Below are positions 6,119 through 14,382 of a stretch of DNA of 50,562 bases, piece after piece (within the stretch, counting starts at the first letter, position 1; every line of letters starts with the position of its first letter). Where the stretch lies: positions 1 through 50,562 of the forward strand of contig CAYMFD010000016.1 in NCBI GenBank assembly GCA_964389475.1. The letters are read 5' to 3'. The notes under the pieces were generated by a model. That model was not told the origin of the DNA and ran no database searches. It saw only the letters and a list, made by a program, of their open reading frames with translations. The translations under genes and the position numbers were made by a program. Source of the stretch: CAYMFD01 sp964389475. Lineage in GTDB: Bacteria; Bacteroidota; Bacteroidia; Chitinophagales; Saprospiraceae.

Positions 6119-7072
6119 CTACTTTAGCCGCTCAATCACCATCTTGGTCACCCGTGTGCTATAGGAGTTGATCTTCCAGTGGCCAGGGCTCCACCCCTTG
6201 AGAAAGCGATGAAAGTCTGCCCAGGCAACGTGGTAAAGCGATCGCCACTCCTCCTCAAGTGCTGTGTGTCGCTCCCCTAGAGCAGTATGCAAGGCTGTAA
6301 AATAGGTGTCGAGGATATCCTCCTCTAGTCGCTCACAGTCGGCCTCGTCTAGGCAGCTGCCCACGAAGTAAGCGACATCCTTCATACCACAACCACCGCC
6401 CACATACTGGTAGTCGACCGCAGCTACATCGCCTTGAGGAGAAAAGCAGAAATTGGCCAGCTTAGCATCGCCATGCACCAGGGTTTTGTAGGTACACCTT
6501 TTGAGTTTGTGATCGATGGCGCTTGCGGCAGTCTTGAGCGACACATCCGTCAGTCGGGCGAGTTCGTCAGGGCGAGTGTCTAGGTGCCAGTAGGCACCCA
6601 CCTCCCAGAGACCTATAGGCTCGACGTCAAGATAGCTAGCATGGAAAGCCGCCAACCAGACTAGGCAGGCCTCTACCTCTTGCCAGGTCACCGACTGCTT
6701 ACGTATATCATAGCCCGCTGCATCAAGATCCTCCAGCACCATCAGCATATCGCCATCACACCTGTCTACCGCTAGGCAATGCGGCAGGCGAGCCCTACTC
6801 TGCTCAGTGTACGTCGTATACCATGCTGTCTCTACCTCGTAGGACCTGACCTTACGAGTATGACCGATATCGGTCGCCCACCCTCTCGGATGATAAGCGG
6901 CAGCTCCTGTCTTTACATGCTTGACCACTATGCTATTGACTGGACCGCCTTCTAGGTCTATTCGTAAGATCTGACCATAGCCGCTCCATAGGTCTTGAAT
7001 GACTTCTTTGACTTCGAGCGAGGTAGCGCCTGTAGATTGAAGGATTGTCGTAATGAAAGTATCAACCATCAT
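6119..7072 (-). CDS. Phosphotransferase of the aminoglycoside/choline kinase superfamily
   Basis: Cytoplasmic kinase-fold protein of 317 residues. The catalytic loop reads LVHGDAKLANF (His200, Asp202, Asn207) and the metal-binding Asp is in AAVDYQYVG (Asp220). The Asp-Tyr-Gln form, and the GGCGMKDVAYFVGSCL block, are closer to the ecdysteroid-kinase-like/CHK group than to classical antibiotic-inactivating APH enzymes. The substrate is unknown; resistance should not be assumed. N-terminal lobe: GYGQILRIDL and SIVVKHV (nucleotide-binding Lys51). A decayed copy of its last ~34 codons lies at 3661-3770 in the same orientation, with two TA modules between the copies. It has its own upstream region (7073-7360), in which I see no clear signal. 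Confidence 0.85.
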   Translation of the reverse strand: MMVDTFITTILQSTGATSLEVKEVIQDLWSGYGQILRIDLEGGPVNSIVVKHVKTGAAAYHPRGWATDIGHTRKVRSYEVETAWYTTYTEQSRARLPHCLAVDRCDGDMLMVLEDLDAAGYDIRKQSVTWQEVEACLVWLAAFHASYLDVEPIGLWEVGAYWHLDTRPDELARLTDVSLKTAASAIDHKLKRCTYKTLVHGDAKLANFCFSPQGDVAAVDYQYVGGGCGMKDVAYFVGSCLDEADCERLEEDILDTYFTALHTALGERHTALEEEWRSLYHVAWADFHRFLKGWSPGHWKINSYSTRVTKMVIERLK

Positions 7073-7360
7073 CTCGGAGTAACACTAGAAAAACTCACAA
7101 GAAATTTAAGGTCGCTTTGACACAGTGTGGCATTGTCATCTGTGCACCAGGGCATTCTTACATCAAAAGTGTCATTCATTTTCATAGGCCTTCTTTTATA
7201 CCATCACTGATCTGACGAAGATAATGTAAACCAAAAAGCATTTAAGTGATAAACCTAATTGGGCTCGAACGGCATATCCGTCTGTAGTTGTTATAAATCA
7301 TTCGAAGACTGATGTTCTATGAGAAGGCTACAGCAAAGCAATCAGTCAGCAAAATTAAAT

Positions 7361-7387
7361 CACAGATGCAACAATGTTGCATCTGTG
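7361..7387. promoter_or_regulatory. Palindromic operator, probably Zur/Fur-type
   Basis: Perfect inverted repeat: CACAGATGCAAC (7361-7372), spacer AAT, GTTGCATCTGTG (7376-7387). Its right arm covers the -33 element of the promoter that ends at 7406, so a bound protein would block transcription. The inner TGCAAC-n3-GTTGCA core resembles Fur-family zinc operators, and the downstream gene is a COG0523 GTPase, a standard Zur target. The palindrome is seen; the regulator is inferred. Confidence 0.7.
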
Positions 7388-7406
7388 TTGAAAAGGCATA
7401 TCTTTG
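7377..7406 (+). promoter_or_regulatory. Promoter of the CobW operon
   Basis: TATCTTTG (7399-7406) matches the Bacteroidota -7 consensus, and TTG at 7377-7379 lies 19 nt upstream as the -33 element. The transcript would begin around 7412, giving a leader of about 60 nt before the ATG at 7476. The -33 element is inside the palindrome at 7361-7387. Nothing else is recognised in 7073-7360. Confidence 0.65.
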
Positions 7407-7475
7407 AAGGGACGAAAATACCGTCAAAGTCCTACCCCATAGCTGACCGAAATACTCGAACCGTACACTCCACTT

Positions 7476-7673
7476 ATGATCCCAAGAACATACGAAGAAT
7501 GGAAGTCATGCATCGTCGAGGATTGTAAAATTGACCTGACCAAGGCCTTTGCACAAGACAGACTTCAAGTCTACCGCCAAGCGCAGCACACCGAAACTGT
7601 GAAGTTTGTCTCCCTATACGGCGAACAGCACTTAAATAACATCATTCACTGGTTCACAAAAGTTGGAACATGA
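7476..7673 (+). CDS. Small conserved protein encoded before the CobW GTPase
   Basis: Protein of 65 residues starting IPRTYEEWKSCIVEDCKIDL and ending FVSLYGEQHLNNIIHWFTKV. I recall similar ~65-75-residue proteins (TYxxWKxCI...DC...LT at the front, YGExHxxxIxWF at the back) encoded next to COG0523 GTPases in other bacteria, but cannot name a function. It has two cysteines (CIVEDC) and several His, so metal binding is conceivable. Its stop overlaps the GTPase start by 4 nt (ATGA), and it is the first gene downstream of the proposed operator, which argues for a real co-regulated gene. Confidence 0.7.
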   Translation: MIPRTYEEWKSCIVEDCKIDLTKAFAQDRLQVYRQAQHTETVKFVSLYGEQHLNNIIHWFTKVGT

Positions 7674-8893
7674 TAAAGAAGAAACTACCTGTCACTGTCC
7701 TGAGTGGCTTTCTCGGAGCAGGCAAAACGACCTTGCTCAATCATATCTTACACAACAAAGAAGGTTTGAAAGTAGCCGTGATCGTAAATGATATGAGTGA
7801 AATCAATGTCGATGCCAAGCTAGTCAAAAGTGAAAACACCTTATCACGAACCGAAGAAAAGCTTGTCGAGATGAGCAATGGTTGCATCTGTTGTACCCTG
7901 CGAGAGGACCTGATGATAGAAGTAGAGCGACTAGCCAAGGAGGACAGGTTTGACTACCTATTGATTGAAAGTACCGGTATCAGCGAACCCGTACCCGTTG
8001 CCCAGACTTTCTCTTTCGTCGATGAAGAAAATGGCATCGACCTATCCCAATTTAGCTACGTCGACACAATGGTTACTGTCGTCGATGCCTTCAACTTTTT
8101 TAGAGATTTCGGTAGCCCTGAGCGGCTTGTAGACCGGGAACTTACAGATATCGATGGAGACCACCGTACGATTGTCAACCTACTGACCGACCAAGTAGAA
8201 TTTGCCAATGTCATCATATTAAATAAGGCAGATCTAGTTTCGCCAGAACATTTGGGATTACTCAAAGCGGCAATACACAAGCTCAATCCCACCGCACGGA
8301 TCAGAGAAACATCCTTTGGGAAGATTTCACCTCAAGAAATCCTAGAGACACGACTATTCAACTTTGAAGTAGCCGAACAGAGTGCTGGCTGGCAAGAGGA
8401 ACTCCGAAAAGAGGAACATACACCCGAAACAGACGAATACGGCATCACCTCTTTCGTGTTTCGCAGCAGAAAGCCATTTGATGCAGACAGATTTTGGAGA
8501 TACGTACAGCAAGATTTTCCTCATAATGTCATTCGAAGTAAAGGATTGTTTTGGATAAGCTCTCGACCGAACCAAGCTCTGATATGGGGTCAGGCAGGCG
8601 GATCATTAAGAACAGATAGTGCTGGCGTATGGTGGGATAGTATGCCGTACCAGCAGCGAATAGACTATCTAGCATTCGTAGACAACCAGAAACTCATCGA
8701 AAGCGACTGGACCAAGGATTATGGTGATCGAAAAAATGAAATAGTTTTCATTGGTCAAGATATGGACGAAGAGAAAATTGTAGCCCGACTAGAAGCATGC
8801 CTTGCCACGGATGAGGAACTACACGATCAAAAATGGCGACAAGGCTCTGAGGATAGCTGGCCAGTAGAGCGGGCATATCTGTCACAATCATAG
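7670..8893 (+). CDS. COG0523 (CobW-family) GTPase, putative zinc metallochaperone
   Basis: GTPase of 407 residues. Walker A is GFLGAGKTT (13-21), the family metal-binding CxCC is GCICCTLRED (Cys72, 74, 75), Walker B-like LIESTGISEP follows, and base recognition is NKADLV (about residue 190). The CobW C-terminal domain ends with FVFRSRKPFDADRFW and a tail ending WPVERAYL. These proteins load or traffic metals. Members under Zur control act in zinc shortage, which the upstream palindrome suggests here. It is not next to cobalamin genes, so a B12 role is unlikely. Co-translated with the small ORF at 7476-7673. Confidence 0.93.
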   Translation: MIKKKLPVTVLSGFLGAGKTTLLNHILHNKEGLKVAVIVNDMSEINVDAKLVKSENTLSRTEEKLVEMSNGCICCTLREDLMIEVERLAKEDRFDYLLIESTGISEPVPVAQTFSFVDEENGIDLSQFSYVDTMVTVVDAFNFFRDFGSPERLVDRELTDIDGDHRTIVNLLTDQVEFANVIILNKADLVSPEHLGLLKAAIHKLNPTARIRETSFGKISPQEILETRLFNFEVAEQSAGWQEELRKEEHTPETDEYGITSFVFRSRKPFDADRFWRYVQQDFPHNVIRSKGLFWISSRPNQALIWGQAGGSLRTDSAGVWWDSMPYQQRIDYLAFVDNQKLIESDWTKDYGDRKNEIVFIGQDMDEEKIVARLEACLATDEELHDQKWRQGSEDSWPVERAYLSQS

Positions 8894-9377
8894 AAATTTG
8901 TTGGCTCCTAGAAGGAGAGTGGCTTGCAATAAAAGACTTAAGTCTTAGAAGAATGTATAGGATACAGTAGCCTGCCCCAAACGCTTATTAGTGCTAGTGT
9001 TTTCTGATAGCACCTCGGGTATAAATTGTCCGGTGCAAGTTGCCAGTCTTTGGTTTTCTAACTCAATTTAGAACAATATATAACGAAGATCTGAAGCCAA
9101 TGTCAAATGTAAGTAGAGCCTTAAGGTAGAATTTAAACGGCAAAATTATTAAATATAAAGCTCAGACCTTACTTCTGTGTACCTGTGTGATCTGCACGCT
9201 AGTAGAACCTCTAGCTCTGCGTATGGTAGATGAGAAGTGGGTACTGAGCAAGTGCTGTGGTATTGATATACAGAGCTAGTGGCCTCGCGTAGACATCCAT
9301 ACCTAATAACGGATCACTCAAATCAACCGTGTAATGACCGAGCCTCGACAGTTGAAAAGCTACCGATCCCTTTTGTA
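8894..9377. other. Non-coding or degenerate stretch
   Basis: No intact gene. A 14-bp perfect palindrome AAGACTTAAGTCTT lies at 8933-8946, without a T-run. On the minus strand 9211-9375 stays open without a start codon and reads GHYTVDLSDPLLGMDVYAR near its front, which could be a coding remnant or chance. The stretch borders the broken outer-membrane protein gene, so decay of the whole segment is plausible. Confidence 0.45.
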
Positions 9378-9902
9378 CTAAAAAACAAGAAAGAAACCTG
9401 CTCCGATAGAGAACAGGCGATCTTGCTCTGAAAAGACAAACGAATAATTCACGTTTGGCTCGAAGAGAATATTCTCAGCAAGAGGAACAGCGTAGCCAGC
9501 TCCTAAATTACCGATAGCAGTATTCTCATCAATAAAAGGGTCCGTTATCACATAGTATTCAATGCCCGTATTGATGAAAAACCTCTTGATGTAGTATTTA
9601 ACGCCTGCACCAAATAACCATTGATTAAAAAATTATTCTCCAGCAGCTACACCAAAGCCACCAGTGATGGCAAGATTATCCGTGGCAAAGTAAGCACCAG
9701 AAAACTGTAGAGTAATTCCTGTGTAACCATTATTCGCAAGAAATGACACCCCAGTTTCACCCGCAGAGCCAAATTGGAACTCCTGCCCTACCTCTATTGC
9801 AAATCTCCCAGCCCACCCATCGGTGAGACTACTTTTCTCAGTATCCTGACCGAAAAGACTGATAACTAGAATGCTACAAAAAACGATTAACAGACTTCTC
9901 AT
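9378..9902 (-). pseudogene. Outer-membrane beta-barrel protein gene with an in-frame stop
   Basis: From the ATG at 9902 the reading begins MRSLLIVFCSILVISLFGQ, a signal peptide, followed by beta-barrel-like strands (RFAIEVGQEFQFGSAG, GITLQFSGAYFATDN). After AAGE a TAA (9635-9633) interrupts. The same frame then continues without shift as FFNQWLFGAGVKYYIKRFFI and further strands to FLVF and the stop at 9378-9380. Including the interrupted codon the frame has 174 sense positions, about the size of small Bacteroidota barrel proteins. A C-terminal aromatic residue (Phe) fits an outer-membrane barrel. A single nonsense change or a sequencing error would explain it; no frameshift is needed. Confidence 0.78.
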
Positions 9903-10273
9903 ATGCCAATTTACTTGTTGAAAACACATTTCATCAGATCCAAGAATAGCAAATTAATAGGAGAATAACGACACAGTAGGCTATCAATAAATTACGGGAC
10001 TGACAGGCAATGCACCTACCGTGAAAATTGCTTGATCAACACCATAGATAGCATTACTGACCGGCAGGCACTTAACCTCCAACCAAGGTAACAACAGTGG
10101 ACTTATGATGAGATAGGGCATGAGAGGACACCCACATTATTGTCAGTATCGCTATCGTATCGATTGCAGTCGAATCCTAGTCCTCCCCTTCTTATGTAAT
10201 AAAGTCGTGCATTGGGACGATGGCCGCTACTACATCGACACTCCTGGGTAACCGATCTTATAACATCCAAGGC
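9903..10273. other. Intergenic stretch without a recognisable gene
   Basis: Nothing firm. Just before 10250 the plus strand reads VVHWDDGRYYIDTPG and stops, preceded by about 25 further open codons without an ATG. It could be the tail of a lost gene. No hairpin with a T-run and no consensus promoter are visible. Confidence 0.35.
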
Positions 10274-11248
10274 CTACTCCTCACCATCCCCTGTGTTAAA
10301 ATGATGCTTCATCAAGTAGGCGTCAATCGCCTCCTCTGACTCAAGCACGCTATCGCATAGCTCCGTCATATCACGGAGGCTAGAGTCGTAGTAGAGCTCA
10401 TCGGCCTTGAGTAGGCGATCGAGGTGGGCTATAAAATCTTGAAATGGCGTATTGACATTGGCAATCTTGCTGATGGTCGTAAAGTCGAGTTCATGATAGT
10501 CCGCTTGACTAATGACCTGACTCTTGAAGGGATCGGTGGACAACTCTATCACCCCTATGCCAAAGCTCTGGTTGAGTCGCTTGATTTCCTGACGCAATGG
10601 AGTTGCGATCTCATAGGCTACTAACCATCCGTAATGAGCCCAACTACTGTTGCTTACCGCCTGAAAGTAGGCCTTTTTGAGCTCCTGATCACTATTGATC
10701 TCTCGCTTGATCTCATAGCTCGACAATAAGAAAGAGGCCGATCTATCGACAGTCTTTAAGAGCCCACTCGTCGCTTTATTTTTAAGACTTTTGAGCTGGA
10801 TCCCGATCATGTCTGGGTGTATCCACTTCTGGTTTTGGTCTCGGCTATTCATAGACTTTTCGTGAAAGATGGTCTTTGCCAGTATCTGCGTAGAGTCTAG
10901 ATAAGTCGCTAGTAGTGGGTGGAGGTCTCGCTCGAGGTAGGTTTTTTTGCTCTTGGCATTCTTACCTGCTTTTGTCGTGGCAGTCTCTTGTACATCTAGA
11001 TCGATGTCCAAGTCCTGCTCATACTTGGACAGGTAGTACCTATACGACTTACCTATTTTAATGCGCTGTACCCGACTATCTCCATCACGAATAAAACCTC
11101 CGGCGGCAGCATGTACGGTTGATACGGGAGTCTTTGCCACTTTGAAATCATAATATGCGCAGGCGATCATATGATCATAGATTTCACGGCCGGTGCTAGG
11201 TTGTTTTAGGTCTTCGAGTGAGCGGAGGATGGCTTGCTTGATCGTCAT
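10274..11248 (-). CDS. HARE-HTH domain protein, HrgA/COG2958-like
   Basis: Protein of 324 residues. The first ~75 residues (IKQAILRSLEDLKQPSTGRE, then VHAAAGGFIRDGDSR and YRYYLSKYE) match the HARE-HTH (HB1/ASXL) winged-helix pattern found in restriction-linked proteins and RNA polymerase delta. After a short charged linker, the C-terminal part (YLERDLHPLLATYL, KWIHPDMIGIQL, SYEIKREINSDQELKKAYFQ, SSWAHYGWLVAYEI, IGVIELS) resembles HrgA/COG2958 and has a nuclease-fold feel (acidic patch, SYEIKRE, with spaced E-x-K). HrgA-type genes occur with restriction-modification systems, but no methyltransferase or endonuclease is adjacent here. The function is inferred, the domain is fairly clear. Confidence 0.75.
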   Translation of the reverse strand: MTIKQAILRSLEDLKQPSTGREIYDHMIACAYYDFKVAKTPVSTVHAAAGGFIRDGDSRVQRIKIGKSYRYYLSKYEQDLDIDLDVQETATTKAGKNAKSKKTYLERDLHPLLATYLDSTQILAKTIFHEKSMNSRDQNQKWIHPDMIGIQLKSLKNKATSGLLKTVDRSASFLLSSYEIKREINSDQELKKAYFQAVSNSSWAHYGWLVAYEIATPLRQEIKRLNQSFGIGVIELSTDPFKSQVISQADYHELDFTTISKIANVNTPFQDFIAHLDRLLKADELYYDSSLRDMTELCDSVLESEEAIDAYLMKHHFNTGDGEE

Positions 11249-11462
11249 ATGGCTAAGGTAGGTAAGAAATGGCTAAACAAACTACTGATTCTATGCCTCA
11301 CGAAAGCCCCTAAACCATCATGTCTGCATTCAGCAGCTGTACACACCCACTGTATGAAATTGCTAGCAACAGATCTGACACCATTAAGGACTACGACATA
11401 CACAGCGGACCAATTGACCGCAGGACTCAATTCCTACCCATACATTTCGGATCTTTGCGCCT

Positions 11463-12653
11463 ATGCCTACCCTCTATCTACGCATACACGGAGAGCACAT
11501 CGCCTTTAATGAGGACATGGTGATCCCTGTCTCATCGTCCAATCTACCACTAGACCACTGTCGGCTAGTCGTCCGTGTCTTGTGGTGGCGGGTAGAGATG
11601 CAGCACTACGATCGTCAGGCGGCCCTGCTGACGGTAAGAGTAGTGGACTACGAGGTGGCACCTGGTGAGGCGGAGGCAGCATGGCAGGAGCAGACTGCTA
11701 AGCAAGCGGTGCAGGCCATCGAATTCGAGGGACTACGCTGGGAAGCACTGATACCCTGCCTAGCCTACTACGATCAGGAAGCCAAGCGCATCATCGCCGC
11801 CCAGCAAGAAGCAGCCCCTGCAGAGAACGGCCCCACCATACGACTCCAGCATAAGGTACGGCTAGCGGAGCTGGAGTGCGGTACGGGCTGGTTCGCTTAT
11901 GAGAAAGCCGTACGATGGACGGACGTACCGCTACGAGTACAGGTGAGCAATCCGCACGCCATAGCACAACTCAACTATGTCAAGCCATTCCTCGCTAGGC
12001 AGATCGGTAAGCGGACTGTGGTGGTCAACCTAGAGCTACAGCGACAGGATGGAATCTTAGTCGTAACCTCTGCACAATCGACCGACCTACAGAAAATAGG
12101 CGCAGACATCCTCGTCGTCTTGCGTGGGTGGCAGATCGACCAACTACAGCGTCAGGCCAAGCCGGAGTGGTCTGATAATAACCTACTACCCGACATCAAG
12201 GATATCGACATCGCTGACCTGGGCAATGTCGACAGCCTGGAGCGGGACCTCCTCTACTACTTCCTCGGTGAGGCGGATGTCCGCAATGCGAGGCAGCTAC
12301 AGTACCTCGCCGACCTCATGGCGGATACTTACCCACTGATGCTGACGGTACAGCCACAGGTAGGATTCGTATTCGTGGTGATTGGCCAGGAGATGACCCA
12401 CTGCATATGGGAGCTGATCGACTCTCATGCCACCTACATATGGTCTATGCCGGGCCGGCCTAGTAGCAGCCGATGCCGCAAGGTGCTAGAGCGGGAGTTT
12501 GCCGTGATCACGCAGTACGGCCGTAGACACTACAGGCTAGCCTTCGAGCCGCATGAAGAGCTCTTCTTGCACACCGTCGCCCATGAGGCCGATAATCCAG
12601 TAAGGGATCCGCTGATACGATGGCGGCAGCAGGTCGAGCGGTTGCTGGTGTAG
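11463..12653 (+). CDS. Unrecognised cytoplasmic protein
   Basis: Protein of 396 residues that I do not recognise. No signal peptide or membrane segment is visible. The N-terminus (PTLYLRIHGEHIAFNEDMVI) and the middle are rich in short beta-like strands. The region around residues 60-110 is Ala/Glu/Gln rich (VAPGEAEAAWQEQTAKQAVQ). The C-terminal part, from about residue 265, contains LERDLLYYFLGEADVRNARQ and ends RWRQQVERLLV. The frame is long and open, base composition is more GC-rich than the preceding intergenic DNA, and the start is the first ATG of the frame. It is divergent from the HARE-HTH gene across 214 nt, which may only be coincidence. Confidence 0.8.
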   Translation: MPTLYLRIHGEHIAFNEDMVIPVSSSNLPLDHCRLVVRVLWWRVEMQHYDRQAALLTVRVVDYEVAPGEAEAAWQEQTAKQAVQAIEFEGLRWEALIPCLAYYDQEAKRIIAAQQEAAPAENGPTIRLQHKVRLAELECGTGWFAYEKAVRWTDVPLRVQVSNPHAIAQLNYVKPFLARQIGKRTVVVNLELQRQDGILVVTSAQSTDLQKIGADILVVLRGWQIDQLQRQAKPEWSDNNLLPDIKDIDIADLGNVDSLERDLLYYFLGEADVRNARQLQYLADLMADTYPLMLTVQPQVGFVFVVIGQEMTHCIWELIDSHATYIWSMPGRPSSSRCRKVLEREFAVITQYGRRHYRLAFEPHEELFLHTVAHEADNPVRDPLIRWRQQVERLLV

Positions 12654-12829
12654 GTGTGGGGTGTGGCTAATCTCACACTGTGATTCGTGCCATGATAAGA
12701 AGATCGAGATCTATCAGCTATCACACGCTAGTATCGATGGCGACAAGATGAGCGATCAAATCGACACCTGTAAGGAGATCTACCCATTGTGCCTATCTTT
12801 AAACATACATAAAACCAAATCATCCCAAT

Positions 12830-14245
12830 ATGCGATACCTACTCACTTCGCTCCTTATCTTGACAGGTTTGTGGAACACCTCGGCTCAAGAATACCTGTC
12901 TTCGCAGAGTGAGGTAGACGCATTCCCGTCCAACTACTATGGATCTGTATTTGGTGGCTCATTAGTGATCTCAGGTGCCGATGTTACACATTTGGACAGC
13001 CTCTATCAGCTAGACTCCATCACGGGCTTCTTACTGATCCAAAGAACTTCACTACAGAACCTACAAGGTCTGCATAACCTTACCAAAGCAACTAGCATAA
13101 ACCTAAGTGGCAATAATGAACTCCAAGACATCTCTGCCTTGTCTGGGCTGACTGGCATATTGGGTAATCTAAGTATAAATCATACTGCCATCGAGACATT
13201 ACCCGCCTTCCCTACACTTACAACGATGAGAAACCTGAGCCTAATAAGCAACTCAAAACTTAAGGATATATCGTCTCTGGCAGAAATGACATTTGATGGT
13301 ATTGCTATCTCTAGGAACCCTGGCTTACAGCATTGTGCGGTAGCGTCTATTTGTGATCACCTAATCTCTTACAAAAGCCATAGCATAAGCCGTAATGCTG
13401 ATGGTTGTGTGAGTAGAGAAGATGTATTGATGAGTTGCCCAGACTACGACGACTGTACTATCATAGAGGACAGTATGCTGATAGACTTTGACGACTGGGA
13501 TGGCAAGGGTGCACCTGAGGGGCTAGAGATCGTCATCGATAGCCAATTGTATGTAGACACGTTGATCAGCAACTTCGGAAGAGGTCCTAATCTAGGTGAT
13601 GGCAGTGGATATAGCCTGAGGCTCAACACCTTCGTCAATCCGCAAGCTTGGGAGCTGGTGGGAAGTACTGATCTCACGGTCGACGCGATGCCATCGCAGC
13701 TCGACATCTCTTTTGACTACTGTTTTGATGAGCTTATCAATGATAGATATCAAGGTGTGGGCTCCATCTTGATCGATGGTCAGGATGTATGGAACACAGG
13801 CTTCAATAGTGTCTTCGGTCATGTACCTTGTGATACACCACGTACGGTCAAGCTCTGCGACATCCCGTTTGATAGGACTGTGGATAATATCACAATCACC
13901 TTTGAGAATACCCCGCTCTATTCGTCGAGAGACGCTTGGACCTACTCCTCATGGTACATCGACAACATAAGTGTATCATTTCCTAGAGCTATTAGCATTT
14001 CTGATGAAGAGTCTCCAGACACCCTAACATACACGTCTGTATACCCTAACCCTACATCAGGTCGACTAACGGTGAGCTCACAAGCCGTCGACATCGACTA
14101 CACAATTTATAATATGCAGGGCTCAGAATTATTGTCAGGTCGCACTGACAGCCAGGTCGACCTCAGCCACCTGCCTAGTGGTGTATATGTCTTGGTGGTC
14201 TATAACGGATGTAGTCAATCTACCCACAAAGTAGTACGACTATAA
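12830..14245 (+). CDS. Secreted protein with leucine-rich/receptor-L-like repeats and T9SS type A sorting domain
   Basis: Protein of 471 residues with signal peptide MRYLLTSLLILTGLWNTSAQ. Residues about 30-190 carry irregular leucine-rich repeats of the receptor L-domain kind (LQGLHNLTKATSINLSGNNE, ISALSGLTGILGNLSI). A beta-sandwich-like central part follows (LIDFDDWDGKGAPEGL, SYGFD-type strands, WYIDNISVSF). The last ~75 residues are a type A Por secretion sorting domain: VYPNPTSGRLTVSS, TIYNMQGSELLSG, LSHLPSGVYVLVV, HKVVRL. The protein should cross the outer membrane by the type IX system and be surface-anchored or released. The role is unknown; a binding function is likely. Confidence 0.88.
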   Translation: MRYLLTSLLILTGLWNTSAQEYLSSQSEVDAFPSNYYGSVFGGSLVISGADVTHLDSLYQLDSITGFLLIQRTSLQNLQGLHNLTKATSINLSGNNELQDISALSGLTGILGNLSINHTAIETLPAFPTLTTMRNLSLISNSKLKDISSLAEMTFDGIAISRNPGLQHCAVASICDHLISYKSHSISRNADGCVSREDVLMSCPDYDDCTIIEDSMLIDFDDWDGKGAPEGLEIVIDSQLYVDTLISNFGRGPNLGDGSGYSLRLNTFVNPQAWELVGSTDLTVDAMPSQLDISFDYCFDELINDRYQGVGSILIDGQDVWNTGFNSVFGHVPCDTPRTVKLCDIPFDRTVDNITITFENTPLYSSRDAWTYSSWYIDNISVSFPRAISISDEESPDTLTYTSVYPNPTSGRLTVSSQAVDIDYTIYNMQGSELLSGRTDSQVDLSHLPSGVYVLVVYNGCSQSTHKVVRL

Positions 14246-14270
14246 CTGGAGTCACAACCTCGATCATCAC

Positions 14271-14372
14271 CATACACCCGAGTGAGGGATAGTAGCGGTA
14301 TACCAAAGCGCAGCGGCGGTGTAGGAGCGGATAGCCCGACAGCAGCGTAGCTTGTCGTAGCGGGTGGCACTC
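14271..14372. repeat. Structured intergenic element between convergent genes
   Basis: About 100 bp of G-rich sequence containing GAGCGGATAGCCCGACAGC and TTGTCGTAGCGGGTGGCA. CGACA (14327-14331) can pair with TGTCG a few bases downstream, and GCCCG with CGGGT, as a nested hairpin. It resembles GC-rich palindromic elements I have seen between Bacteroidota genes. It sits at the convergence of the T9SS cargo gene and prmC, where a terminator would be expected, but lacks a T-run. Confidence 0.45.
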
Positions 14373-14382
14373 CCCAAAAGAA

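Noticed and set aside
6119..7072. Antibiotic-resistance aminoglycoside phosphotransferase
   Set aside because: Kinase motifs are present, but the Asp-Tyr-Gln form and surrounding blocks fit the CHK/ecdysteroid-kinase-like group better; resistance cannot be claimed.
7319..7528. Plus-strand open frame of 69 codons before the CobW operon
   Set aside because: It runs through the palindromic operator and the promoter and overlaps the better-supported small gene at 7476-7673.
9621..9640. Frameshift as the cause of the broken outer-membrane protein gene
   Set aside because: Both halves are in the same frame, so a single nonsense codon (or base-call error) explains the break.
10150..10200. tRNA 3'-end or attachment-site-like string (CAGTCGAATCCTAG)
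   Set aside because: It resembles a T-arm only in part; no acceptor, D or anticodon stems can be drawn around it.
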